A stretch of 24,146 bases of DNA. Source: JBNKDD01 sp050288085. GTDB taxonomy: Bacteria > Chloroflexota > Anaerolineae > Aggregatilineales > UBA3940. The stretch is taken from contig JBNKDD010000055.1 in the NCBI GenBank assembly GCA_050288085.1, positions 1 through 24,146 of the forward strand, given 5' to 3'. Shown one piece after another: positions 1 through 9,023 of this stretch (position 1 is its first letter; each line of letters starts with the position of its first letter). The notes under the pieces were generated by a model that did not search any database, had not been told where the DNA came from, and saw nothing but the letters and a program-made list of their open reading frames with translations. The translations under genes were made by a program, and so were the position numbers.

Positions 1-2046
1 AGTCTCGAGCTGCTCGAGCAGACCGCCGCGGGATATCCGACCTGGGCGGCGCCGCGGTACCTGCAAGCCGAGGCGCTCGCCCTCGGCGCGGAGTGGGAGC
101 GGCGCCAGGGGGGTGCTCCGGAACCCCTGCTGGCGCGGGCCGCCGCCGAGCGCCTGATCGGCGGGGAGCGATTTGAGGATTTTGCCTGGGTGACCCTCGA
201 AGCTCCGGCAGACCCGATCACCGTATTGGCCGCGCTGGCCCGCAGCCTGGGTTATCAACACCTGGCGGCATCCGAGCCAAAAGCCCTTGAGGCCGGGCTG
301 CGCATTAAACTCCATCAGCGGCCCACTTTATTTGTACTTGACAACGCGGATTTTCTGGAAGGGGCCTACGCCAGTCTGCTCGAACAGCTTCATGCTATGA
401 TCGCCTCTGGGCGGCTGTTAATAACAGCCCGCCAATGGCAGGACACAGCCGTACCGGTCAGCCGCCTGCCGGTTGAACCACTGTCCCGCCCGGAGTTCGT
501 CGCACTGCTCCGCGAATGGGGGAAAACCCTGCGCGTTTCATCGACCCGTCAGCTCAATGATGAGGCGTTAGAGACCATCTACCGTACTGTTGATGGTAAC
601 CCGATGGCCGGGCGGCTGATCGTCAGCCAGCTAACTTTTTTCCCTTTAGACCGCATCCTAAACAATTTGGCGACTCTCAAGACTACCCAGGGCGAAACCC
701 TGTTCAGTGAACTTTTCAGCCGTACCTGGGAGGCACTCAGCCAACCGGCGCGCCAACTGGCCTTTGCTTTTTCACTGCTGCCTGCTGCCGGAGCCGGTTG
801 GGGCGACCTGCTAGGTATCGCTCAACTGCCCGCCCAAACCCTCGATCAATGCCTGAGGGAATTGATCGCCGGATCGATGATCGAGGCCAGAGGTGAAGGC
901 TTCCGATATACCATGCATGCCTTAGCCCGACGTTTTGTAGAGGCGCAAGCACAGCAATCAGCCAACGCCGGGCAGCTTCTAGAGAACGTCGTTGACCAAT
1001 GGCTGATCCAGGAACCGCCCCACAGCCGCCCGGTTGAGCAAGTGTTGACCTTGATCGGTCACCGGCCAGCACGATCCGGCGACCTTGTATCACACTTTGC
1101 CCCGGCAGTCAGGCGGTCGGGGCAGTGGGCGCAGTGGCGGATCGTTTTGTTATCGGTCGTCGAACAATTGAAAGAAGTAGGTGATACCGGTCACCTGGCA
1201 CGGGTTCAGATGGAATTAGGGGTAGCCTATCGCTGGCTGGGCGAGACGGATTCCGCCATCGACTGCCTCAACGAATCCATCCAGCTGTTTGGTGAGCAGG
1301 GTGATTTTGCCGGTCAGGCCGAAGCGCTGCTTGAAATCGGGCAGCTTTTTGTAACGCTCGGACAAACAGCCTCAGCCTATGGAGCCTATCAACGGGCCGC
1401 TGCTACTGCTCGGCGTTATGAAGTTGAATCCGCTCGCCGTCGGGCGGTCATCGGATTGGTAAATCTGGCCCTGCAAAACCAGAAGTTCAAAGAAGCAGAG
1501 GAACTGCTCTACCAGATCGACGCGCATATTGATGGGGAAATCCTGGCTGCCAGGGGGAAGTTGGCGCTGTTTAAGGGCAACCCCGGTCAGTCTATCGAAC
1601 TACAACAGCAGGCATTCGACTGGTTTCAGGATGTGGGGGATTATCCTAATCAGGCCCGCACCCTGCTGCGCCTGGGAATGGCCTATCACCAGGCGGACCA
1701 ATTCGAAGAGTCGCAGCATTGTTTACAGGAGGGATTGGCACTGATGCGCTCCTTAGCAGATGCCTTTGGCGAGGCCCGCATTCTGACCAACCTGGGGACG
1801 ATCTACGCGGTTCGCCGGCATCAGGCCGAGGCCCTGGAAACCTGGCAGGAAGCCTTTAGCTTGCAGCAGGTACTTGATGACCAAATCGGGTTAGCTTATA
1901 CCGGCTATAATCTCGCCGACTTTCTCTGGAAATGGGATGAGGTCGATACGGCCCGGAACACGATGGATCAGGCTTTTTCACTGGCCGTTTCATATAACCT
2001 TGTCGAACTGGTCAGAGATATCAAGAACCATCCACTGATGTCCTAA
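1..2046 (+). CDS. NB-ARC-like NTPase with TPR repeats (5' partial)
   Basis: The frame is open to the left window edge, so the gene starts outside; the GTG at 190 is internal. The encoded part has STAND/NB-ARC features: FAWVTL at about 178-195, a Walker B strand TLFVLDNADF at about 325-354, RLLITAR at about 412-432, and GNPMAGRL, the counterpart of the GxPLA motif, at about 597-620. A winged-helix-like segment follows, then at least six TPR-type helical repeats from about nt 1190 to 2000. Family knowledge: such proteins are ATP-driven switches in which TPRs sense a ligand or partner, often fused to an effector or DNA-binding N-terminus; that part is not in the window. Where the P-loop GGxGKTxLA is expected (109-135) the sequence reads GGAPEPLLA, lacking Lys and Thr. 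The first 180 bases are about 75 percent GC, clearly richer than the rest. The NB-ARC/TPR class is fairly sure; the biological role is unknown. Confidence 0.75.
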   Translation, partial: SLELLEQTAAGYPTWAAPRYLQAEALALGAEWERRQGGAPEPLLARAAAERLIGGERFEDFAWVTLEAPADPITVLAALARSLGYQHLAASEPKALEAGLRIKLHQRPTLFVLDNADFLEGAYASLLEQLHAMIASGRLLITARQWQDTAVPVSRLPVEPLSRPEFVALLREWGKTLRVSSTRQLNDEALETIYRTVDGNPMAGRLIVSQLTFFPLDRILNNLATLKTTQGETLFSELFSRTWEALSQPARQLAFAFSLLPAAGAGWGDLLGIAQLPAQTLDQCLRELIAGSMIEARGEGFRYTMHALARRFVEAQAQQSANAGQLLENVVDQWLIQEPPHSRPVEQVLTLIGHRPARSGDLVSHFAPAVRRSGQWAQWRIVLLSVVEQLKEVGDTGHLARVQMELGVAYRWLGETDSAIDCLNESIQLFGEQGDFAGQAEALLEIGQLFVTLGQTASAYGAYQRAAATARRYEVESARRRAVIGLVNLALQNQKFKEAEELLYQIDAHIDGEILAARGKLALFKGNPGQSIELQQQAFDWFQDVGDYPNQARTLLRLGMAYHQADQFEESQHCLQEGLALMRSLADAFGEARILTNLGTIYAVRRHQAEALETWQEAFSLQQVLDDQIGLAYTGYNLADFLWKWDEVDTARNTMDQAFSLAVSYNLVELVRDIKNHPLMS

Positions 2047-2094
2047 CCAACTACCAACCCTCATCACCTTTTCTTCCCATTCTCTCAATAGACG

Positions 2095-2108
2095 TATAAT
2101 GGTATAAT
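2095..2108 (+). promoter_or_regulatory. Tandem TATAAT -10 elements before the surface-protein gene
   Basis: Two perfect TATAAT hexamers lie at 2095-2100 and 2103-2108, about 65-75 bases before the ATG at 2172. No good -35 box is seen. A Shine-Dalgarno-like AAAGGAAG at 2157-2164 supports the ATG at 2172. Promoter function is inferred from sequence only. Confidence 0.45.
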
Positions 2109-2171
2109 GAATGAGGGTGTACCAATTATCAGAGGTTATTTTAGCTTCGTCTTTATAAAGGAAGCAATCTT

Positions 2172-5100
2172 ATGTTGAAACTCAAACATAATCGGACTTA
2201 TACATCAATTATTGGGATCTTGTTTTTTATCCTGGTTGGTGGACTGCTGTTTGTCGCTACCCCAGCCTATGCAGCTCCACTTGCCCAGACTCCCGATATC
2301 AATGTGACGTTGACGGCCAACCCGGCAACTGTCAGTGAAAACGAAGTCGGGACTGACATTTCATATACGCTGAGTATCCAGAATCAACATTCTGCAACGA
2401 TCGAAATCATCGATATATACGACGATGTTTTGGGCGGGCCTACCAGCGTTTTAAATGCAGGTAGCTGCCCAGGAGCAAATGCCTTGATCGGCTTTGGGCA
2501 AACGCTCACATGTACCTACACCCGAAATATGGTTCTGACACCGGGAACCCTCACCAACACGGTGACTGTTGATGTGTCAACTGGCGGCAGCCCTGCCACC
2601 AATACAGAAACAGATGATGTCGATGTCAACGTTCTGGATACCCAGCCCAACTTCACCGTCACCAAGACGCCTGACCGGACCCTGGTGGGCATTGATTCCA
2701 TAACAGTCGATCAGGTGACCTTTACGGTAGATATCCAGAACAATAATACGAACGAATCTGTCCTGATCACTGCCCTTAATGACAGTGTATACGGCGACAT
2801 ACTGGCACTTCCTGCCCCTGGTTCTACCACCTGTGGGTTGCCTCTATTGGCTCCCAATGGGCAGGCAGGTGATACGTATACCTGTACCTATACCATTCCG
2901 GCGCAAACTGGTAGCCCCACCTTTATCAGCCCGCCCTATATGGACCCGGCTTATACAACCGGTGTAAGAACGGTTACCAGTTCATTGACAGCTACCGGCG
3001 AGGACAATGATGTTCCTACTTCGAGGGACTTCTCAAGCAGCAATGTAGCGGTGAGGTTCACCGCCGACGAAGCTGAACTGGCAGTAGTGGTGAACGATGA
3101 AAGAAGTGCACGGGGCGAGTCTGTAACCTTCACGGTTACTGTTACTAACAACGGCCCGGAGGATGCCACAAATGCCCGGGTCGAGATCACCAATATCGAC
3201 GATGATCTAAATTATGAATCTGCGAGTGCCACCACCGGCAGTTATAACAGTTCAACTGGTATCTGGAGTGGGATCAGCATCACCTCAGGCAATACGGCTG
3301 AGCTTCAACTCTCCTTCTATTCCTCAGTTCCCTTTGACCCGTCAGCGCCCAGTGGGCCACAACCGGCAGACACTACTTCAATTTCACCGGCTTTTGATGC
3401 CACTGTCTTCCCCGGCGATCAATATGATGACAATCTGGCGAATAATACGGATAATGCCAGCCTTAATCTTGTGAACGGTGTGGCTATCGCAAAAACCCAC
3501 ATTTGGGCGGATAACGATGGCAGCGGCAGGTTGTCTATTGGCGATAGCATTACCTGGATCATCTGTGCCGAAAACATGGATGCTGGCGACGCGGCACCTG
3601 CTTCAGGTGTTCCCACTGACGGCATCCTCATCTTTGATGATCTTGGCCCTGGTCAATCTGTTTTGCAGAGGCAGCGGGCAATTGCCTCTGCCTGCCCGGC
3701 ATCACTTGCCGATCTGGCAGCTCTGACCTGGACCGACTTCCCGACTTTCCCGGTGAACGTTGGCATACTGAATCCCCAGGGCACACCCGGTGATGTAGGC
3801 GTTGTCAGAATTGAGACAGTGCTTAACGCTGACGGGTATGTCTTTTCAGGGTTGATGCCGTTCGAAAATGCACAGCCGGGCAATGGGACAACCAACGTAA
3901 ATGATAACCATACTGACCCGTCCTCTAACTCACCCGTTTCTTCTGCTGTCACTATTCAGCTAGAACCGGAACCATTCCCCCTGGCTATGGTAATCTCAGT
4001 TTCTATCATCATACTCGCTATCGTGTACCTGACCATCTTTAACCTGCGTGACCTGCTCAGCAATGTCAAACCGCAGCCGGTGGCCTGGACACGGATCGTG
4101 GCGATGATGGTGGTTCTGTTGTTGGCCGTGTTTAATTTTGCGCCGCCAACCGGTGCGTTCGCTCAGGAAGGAACGCCCGAAACGCCGACCGATACGGTCG
4201 AGCCGACTGACGAGGCAACCGAAGAGGATACGACGACCCCGGAGCCTTCAGATACGCCGGAAGATGATGAGACTGAAACACCTGACGCTTCCGAAACATC
4301 TGATGTTACTGAAACTCCGGAATCCTCAGAGACCCCAGAAGAGACTGAAGCCACTGAAACCCCGGAAGCCTCAGAAACTCCAGAGGAGACTGAAGCCTCT
4401 GAGACGCCAGAGGAGACTGAAACCCCGGAAGCCTCCGAGACAGAAGTAACTCCGGAAGCAACCGAAGAAGAGACAGCCGTCCCGACGCTGGACGACCAGT
4501 TAAATACACCTACCCCGACCACCGAGGCCACCGCGACGCCCACCGGAAAGGAAGCTGTCGGTGGTGTGATCTGGGTGGATATGGACGAAGATGGAGCAAT
4601 CAGCGGCGGGGATGCGCCAGCCGTCAACGTACAGGTTTCGCTCTATCTGGATAATGGCGACCTGTCCTTTGACCCAGCAAACGATCTATCAATCGGAACC
4701 AAAGCAACCGACGCTGAGGGCGCTTATCGCTTCAACCGGCTTGAAGCAGGCGAATACTGGGTTGTGGTTGATCCCACCACCCTGCCTGAAGAGGCCCTGC
4801 CTGACCAGCAGCTCGCACCGCAAGTTGTCACTGCCCCCGGTGTGGTGAATTTCCTGCTGGTAGCCCAGACCCAGATGAACACCGACTTCGCACAAGGATC
4901 GGGGCGGCTCACCGGTATGGCCTTTAACGACAACAATGGTAACCGCCTATGGGATGGCGATGGTGAGTCAGGCCTCCGGTATGTTGATGTGGCGCTTTAC
5001 TTCGATACTGGGGACAACGTTTTTGACCCAGCATCGGATCAAGAAGTCGCCCGCGTCACTACTGATTGGGATGGCACCTATACCTTCGACCAGTTAGGTG

Positions 5101-8075
5101 AAGGCCGGTATTGGGTCTGGTTGGATGAATCTACCTTACCAGAACACTATATGGATACGGTCAAATTTGGTAATCACGGTATCCAGAATCCCCAGGAAGT
5201 CGTACTGAGCGATCTACCTCAGGGTATCTTTGCCAATGCCCGTGTCGATGTTGAAGGCCCCTGGTTTGCCTTTACGCTTGACACCGATGGCGATGGTTCT
5301 CCTGACGGTGTAGAAGGCGGCGGCGACCGCGATAGTGACGGTATCCCGAACTATCTTGATACCTACGACCCCAGCGGCACGGTGTACAGCTTTGACCTGG
5401 CCTACGGTACCGGTAACGCGGTTAGCGACGTACTGATTTTCCTCTTTGTGGATGAGGGGAACGGTGTATATGATGGCGATGAGCCTCTGGCTGATGTTAT
5501 CCAGTCTAACCCTCAAGTCACCGGTGCTGATGGCGCTTACCGGTTCGATATCCTGGTGGGAACTGCAAACGGTATTCCCACTACCGGTTCAGCCACTTTC
5601 CTGCTGGTAATTGATGAGGACGTGCTGCCTGAGGGATACTCCTTTGGACGGACCCCGGATACCGGCGGCACCATAGTACCACCCTGGCTCGAATCACCCA
5701 CGCTGAACGTGCCCGCCACCACCGGAACCTATCAGGTTTCGGCTAATGCTTATCCACCGAATACGGCTGGTGAACCCTATCACATCGCCTTCGTAATTGA
5801 GGATGGCGATGATGAAGTGGTTAACAACCACATTCCGCTCACCGTTGATACACTAGAGGAAGGCTGGCTCAATGGGACCTGCGCTATGCGCACCACCAAT
5901 GTCTTCGCATCCTACTATCAGGTTTGTGATCAGGAGCCTGCGCAGCCTACCCTCGCTGGTACTCTGGACGCAACGTTTGAGCCCAACCGGAGCGCAACCG
6001 TTGGCGTGACGACATCTCAAACGTATTGCCACGTCCTGACCAACACCGGGGATGATGATGAGCGGTTTACCATCCGCTTCCCAGGTGGCAGCCAGGGTTG
6101 GGGTCAAAGCCTGACGGTCAGCACCGGTGACTGTGCCAGCCTGGGCGGTACGCCGATCCAGAATGTCACTCGGGGTGGAAGTTACACGACAAACCCAATC
6201 AGCCCAGGCACGATTAATGCGTTGTACCTGGAACATCGTATTACCCCGCCTACTGGAACCGCGAATAATACCATAGATGTCACGACCATCACGGCTGAGA
6301 GTGTCACCGACTCACGCCTGAATCGCACCGTCACCGATATTACCACGTCGCTGGCAGGCTCTATTGAGGGTGTGATCTTTGATGATGATAACCTGAGTGG
6401 CATCCAGGATATCGGGGAAGCCGATATTCCAGGGGTGGGTGTATACCTGTTTAATGGCCTGACCTCGGTTGCCAATACGACTACAAATTCTAACGGGGAA
6501 TACTCCTTTGAGGGCATACCACCGGGCATCCTTTACTATGTAGTCCTTGACGAAGATACATTGAATGATCCGGATTACGTCAGCCCGACCACAAATCAGG
6601 CTGGCCCACTGCTGGTGACTTCCGGAACAACGACCACACAGGACTTTGCCATCAACGTATCTAGCACGACAACTACCACCGATCCATCCCTGTACATGAG
6701 CGTTAGCCCGACCAGCACCACGGCGGGTAGTGCCGTAACCTATACCCTTACTCTGACCAAGAACTCTACCACGCCCCCACTGACTAACGTGGTGGTCACT
6801 GTCGTGATGAACAGTTTATTGACGATCGGGACGCCTACCTCCTCACAGGGTTCGGCCTCGGTCGCTCAGGGCTCACATGGGGTTTACCTGAAGGATATTG
6901 CAGCTCAAACTACCCACACAGTGACCTTTACTCTGGGCACTGTAAATCCATCCACGACGATCACCATGACCATCCCCGCGACGGTCAGTAGTTCGGCGAC
7001 GGCACAAACGATCTACCACACCGCCTATGTAAACTACTATCGGAATAGTGTGCCGCAAACCCAGATCGCATCCAACCAGGTTGGGTTAACCATCACCACA
7101 ACCTCAGCGCAGGCGACTGCTACGGCGGATCAGGCCAACGCGAACGCGACATCGACTGCGGCGGCGGAGGAGAGTGATTCAAGCAGCTCAGGGTCAAGCT
7201 CTGAATCATCAAGTGCGGATACGCTGCCGCTGACCGGGTATGTCGCCCACTCGGCGGCTAATAATGCTCCGATGGCTGTGTTGACAAATATCCTGTCCGG
7301 CATTGTGACCACTCTGCTGGTCATTGCCGGGTTGGCGATTGGCACCTGGGGCTTGTTGCTGTACTTTGAACGGCTGCCCCAATCCTTCGTTGACCGGTTC
7401 GACTGGTTACAAAGTGACCGCAACTGGTATGCAGGCAGTATCGCCTTCACCATCGTGATAACGCTCTTCATTGTCTTGCAGGTCATCGCTCCACCGATGA
7501 ACGTGCAGGTAGCAGAAGTGCCAGGTGAAGCTGCCGATAGCCAGGCCCCGGTTGATGTGGTTGACGTATCTACCGCGGCTAATCGCGGGGAGCAGCCAGC
7601 CGCTGCTCCGAACGCCACCCGCCACATCAAGCCACCCGATCCGGCCCGGCGACTGCTCATCCCCAAGCTGGAAATCGATACGGAAGTAGTCGATGCCCAG
7701 GCCATCGGTAATACCTGGGATGTGAGTACCTTCAAAGACGAAGCGGCTCACCTGGAAGGTACGGCTCACCTCGGCACGCTCGGCAATGCCGTTATCGCCG
7801 GGCATGTGAGGACGGAAGAAGGACTTGGCCTCTTCCGTAATATGAAACAGCTTGACGTTGGTGACCAGATCATCGCTCAGGGTGATAACGTAGAGTACGT
7901 CTATGAGATACTCTGGGTAGAGACGGTTGATCCTTCGGAGATGGGTGTTGTTGCACCAAGTGACGAGGCCATCCTGACGCTGATTACCTGCACCGACTGG
8001 GACAGCGCATCCTGGACTTATCTCTCACGGGTTATCGTCCGGGCCAAGCTGGTCGAAGCACGGCCTATCGAGTAA
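2172..8075 (+). CDS. Giant DUF11/SdrD-B surface protein with LPLTGY motif and C-terminal sortase domain
   Basis: The 1967-residue exported protein combines a sortase substrate and a sortase. A signal peptide ends at about residue 34 (AYA/A). Residues about 43-600 are DUF11-like Ig repeats. A hydrophobic segment at 604-624, a short charged loop and a second one at 642-656 ending in GAFA/Q look like a C-terminal anchor followed by a new signal peptide. Residues 665-794 are an acidic Thr/Pro/Glu stalk. SdrD B-like repeats (start G-x-I/V-W/F-x-D) follow near 797, 911, about 1080 and 1396, with a thrombospondin-3-like calcium motif at about 1037-1063, and another DUF11-like repeat at about 1503-1625. 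LPLTGY is at 1685-1690, membrane segments at about 1702-1731 and 1754-1774, and a sortase domain at about 1828-1967 with His1878, TLITC Cys1940 and Arg1953. In this topology both the motif and the sortase face outward. The sortase class is not assigned; domain borders are approximate. SD AAAGGAAG precedes the ATG. Confidence 0.85.
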   Translation: MLKLKHNRTYTSIIGILFFILVGGLLFVATPAYAAPLAQTPDINVTLTANPATVSENEVGTDISYTLSIQNQHSATIEIIDIYDDVLGGPTSVLNAGSCPGANALIGFGQTLTCTYTRNMVLTPGTLTNTVTVDVSTGGSPATNTETDDVDVNVLDTQPNFTVTKTPDRTLVGIDSITVDQVTFTVDIQNNNTNESVLITALNDSVYGDILALPAPGSTTCGLPLLAPNGQAGDTYTCTYTIPAQTGSPTFISPPYMDPAYTTGVRTVTSSLTATGEDNDVPTSRDFSSSNVAVRFTADEAELAVVVNDERSARGESVTFTVTVTNNGPEDATNARVEITNIDDDLNYESASATTGSYNSSTGIWSGISITSGNTAELQLSFYSSVPFDPSAPSGPQPADTTSISPAFDATVFPGDQYDDNLANNTDNASLNLVNGVAIAKTHIWADNDGSGRLSIGDSITWIICAENMDAGDAAPASGVPTDGILIFDDLGPGQSVLQRQRAIASACPASLADLAALTWTDFPTFPVNVGILNPQGTPGDVGVVRIETVLNADGYVFSGLMPFENAQPGNGTTNVNDNHTDPSSNSPVSSAVTIQLEPEPFPLAMVISVSIIILAIVYLTIFNLRDLLSNVKPQPVAWTRIVAMMVVLLLAVFNFAPPTGAFAQEGTPETPTDTVEPTDEATEEDTTTPEPSDTPEDDETETPDASETSDVTETPESSETPEETEATETPEASETPEETEASETPEETETPEASETEVTPEATEEETAVPTLDDQLNTPTPTTEATATPTGKEAVGGVIWVDMDEDGAISGGDAPAVNVQVSLYLDNGDLSFDPANDLSIGTKATDAEGAYRFNRLEAGEYWVVVDPTTLPEEALPDQQLAPQVVTAPGVVNFLLVAQTQMNTDFAQGSGRLTGMAFNDNNGNRLWDGDGESGLRYVDVALYFDTGDNVFDPASDQEVARVTTDWDGTYTFDQLGEGRYWVWLDESTLPEHYMDTVKFGNHGIQNPQEVVLSDLPQGIFANARVDVEGPWFAFTLDTDGDGSPDGVEGGGDRDSDGIPNYLDTYDPSGTVYSFDLAYGTGNAVSDVLIFLFVDEGNGVYDGDEPLADVIQSNPQVTGADGAYRFDILVGTANGIPTTGSATFLLVIDEDVLPEGYSFGRTPDTGGTIVPPWLESPTLNVPATTGTYQVSANAYPPNTAGEPYHIAFVIEDGDDEVVNNHIPLTVDTLEEGWLNGTCAMRTTNVFASYYQVCDQEPAQPTLAGTLDATFEPNRSATVGVTTSQTYCHVLTNTGDDDERFTIRFPGGSQGWGQSLTVSTGDCASLGGTPIQNVTRGGSYTTNPISPGTINALYLEHRITPPTGTANNTIDVTTITAESVTDSRLNRTVTDITTSLAGSIEGVIFDDDNLSGIQDIGEADIPGVGVYLFNGLTSVANTTTNSNGEYSFEGIPPGILYYVVLDEDTLNDPDYVSPTTNQAGPLLVTSGTTTTQDFAINVSSTTTTTDPSLYMSVSPTSTTAGSAVTYTLTLTKNSTTPPLTNVVVTVVMNSLLTIGTPTSSQGSASVAQGSHGVYLKDIAAQTTHTVTFTLGTVNPSTTITMTIPATVSSSATAQTIYHTAYVNYYRNSVPQTQIASNQVGLTITTTSAQATATADQANANATSTAAAEESDSSSSGSSSESSSADTLPLTGYVAHSAANNAPMAVLTNILSGIVTTLLVIAGLAIGTWGLLLYFERLPQSFVDRFDWLQSDRNWYAGSIAFTIVITLFIVLQVIAPPMNVQVAEVPGEAADSQAPVDVVDVSTAANRGEQPAAAPNATRHIKPPDPARRLLIPKLEIDTEVVDAQAIGNTWDVSTFKDEAAHLEGTAHLGTLGNAVIAGHVRTEEGLGLFRNMKQLDVGDQIIAQGDNVEYVYEILWVETVDPSEMGVVAPSDEAILTLITCTDWDSASWTYLSRVIVRAKLVEARPIE
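4273..4446 (+). repeat. Degenerate repeats coding the acidic TPE stalk
   Basis: Inside the surface-protein gene, short in-frame units encoding variants of ETPEAS and ETPEE recur many times. They form the densest part of a low-complexity stalk (residues 665-794). The DNA units are diverged at third positions rather than identical, so this is an old coding repeat more than a recent microsatellite. Such stalks usually project domains through the cell wall and are common O-glycosylation targets (family knowledge). Confidence 0.7.
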
Positions 8076-8096
8076 ATAAACCGGATATCCGGTTGG

Positions 8097-8125
8097 GGGG
8101 CATGAATTTGCCCCTCTTTTCTTTT
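8097..8125 (+). terminator. Rho-independent terminator after the surface-protein gene
   Basis: Stem GGGGCA (8097-8102) pairs with TGCCCC (8109-8114) around a 6-base loop. It is followed by a T-rich tract, TCTTTTCTTTTC. It lies about 20 bases after the stop codon; a separate 12-base palindrome (CCGGATATCCGG) sits just before it. Confidence 0.75.
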
Positions 8126-8156
8126 CAAGTGCTGAATAGGAGCATTGTCAGGTGCC

Positions 8157-8186
8157 TTGCTCCATTCTGGTTCATTAGGGTAAACT
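8157..8186 (+). promoter_or_regulatory. Possible promoter of the mannosyl-lipid synthase gene (leaderless type)
   Basis: TTGCTC (8157-8162) and TAAACT (8181-8186) are 18 bases apart. The -10-like box ends only 9 bases before the ATG at 8196 and no Shine-Dalgarno sequence is present. Transcription would begin at or next to the start codon, giving a leaderless mRNA. Both boxes are weak matches. Confidence 0.35.
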
Positions 8187-8195
8187 CCTCCAACT

Positions 8196-8963
8196 ATGAA
8201 AACAATAGTTGTTATACCAACCTATAACGAAGCCGATAATATCGGCCCAATCAGTCAAGAAATTTGGGGACTTGGAATCCCGGATTTGTCCATTCTGGTA
8301 GTGGATGATAATTCCCCGGATGGCACTGCGGAACTTGTCTGCCAGTTAGCCGATGAACATCCCGGTAAAATAAGCGTATTGAAACGCCCCGGCAAAATGG
8401 GGTTGGGTACAGCTTACAAAGATGGTTTTGAACTGGCTTTGGACAAGGATGCAGACTTCATCGTCCAGATGGATGCTGATTTTTCGCATTCACCATCTTA
8501 CATTCCTGAGATGCTTGAACTTCTAAACGACTACGATGTTGTTGTCGGATCGCGTTATGTTCCCGGCGGCAAACTTGATGAACGCTGGAGCTTTGGGCGT
8601 TATTTGTTAAGTTGGTGGGCCAACGCGGTCTATACGCGGATCATTCTGGGAACCAAGACCAGGGATACCACTGCCGGATTCAAAGCCTGGCGGCGCGGCA
8701 CATTGATCGGCATCGACATGAAAAACCGCATCCATTCGAATGGATACGATTTCCAGGTCGAGATGGCCTTTGTAACGGAAAAACTGGGTTATAAGGTCAA
8801 GGAAATTCCGATCTATTTTGAGGACCGGCGCATCGGCCAGAGCAAAATGTCCGTGCCGGTTAAGATCGAATCGGCGCTGCGGGTTTGGGATGTGCGGATG
8901 CGGCATCGCAAACTCGATCCTACGATGCGTGCACCGTACCAGATCATCCCACCAAAGGACTAA
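8196..8963 (+). CDS. Polyprenol (dolichol)-phosphate mannose synthase-like GT2
   Basis: This 255-residue GT-A fold glycosyltransferase of family 2 resembles Dpm1. Visible motifs are the N-terminal nucleotide-binding strand VVIPTYNEADN (5-15), VVDDNSPDG (35-43), the metal-binding QMDADFSH (91-98) and the RRIGQSKMS segment near residue 210. The family transfers mannose (sometimes glucose) from a GDP-sugar to polyprenyl phosphate on the cytoplasmic face. The sugar-lipid then feeds membrane GT-C enzymes. There is no C-terminal membrane segment, as in the soluble bacterial/human-type Dpm1. A GT-C enzyme (9380-11566) lies close by and a Thr-rich surface protein is directly upstream, which fits surface mannosylation (inference). 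It is flanked by terminators on both sides, so it is probably monocistronic. The exact sugar and lipid are not proven. Confidence 0.85.
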   Translation: MKTIVVIPTYNEADNIGPISQEIWGLGIPDLSILVVDDNSPDGTAELVCQLADEHPGKISVLKRPGKMGLGTAYKDGFELALDKDADFIVQMDADFSHSPSYIPEMLELLNDYDVVVGSRYVPGGKLDERWSFGRYLLSWWANAVYTRIILGTKTRDTTAGFKAWRRGTLIGIDMKNRIHSNGYDFQVEMAFVTEKLGYKVKEIPIYFEDRRIGQSKMSVPVKIESALRVWDVRMRHRKLDPTMRAPYQIIPPKD

Positions 8964-8968
8964 AAACA

Positions 8969-9002
8969 ATCAACCCTGTAAATAGTAGTTTACAGGGTTG
9001 AT
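8969..9002. terminator. Bidirectional terminator between convergent genes
   Basis: A perfect 14-base inverted repeat, ATCAACCCTGTAAA (8969-8982) and TTTACAGGGTTGAT (8989-9002), encloses a 6-base loop. It lies between the stop of the plus-strand mannosyl-lipid synthase and the stop of the minus-strand small gene. On the minus strand it is followed by TGTTTTTA and on the plus strand by GTTTGTGTT, so it can serve both, better on minus. Confidence 0.75.
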
Positions 9003-9023
9003 GTTTGTGTTGGATCAATGGAC

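Noticed and set aside
4163..4627. Ser/Val-rich 154-codon minus-strand frame
   Set aside because: It is the antisense shadow of the acidic stalk repeats; its low complexity comes from the repeats on the coding strand.
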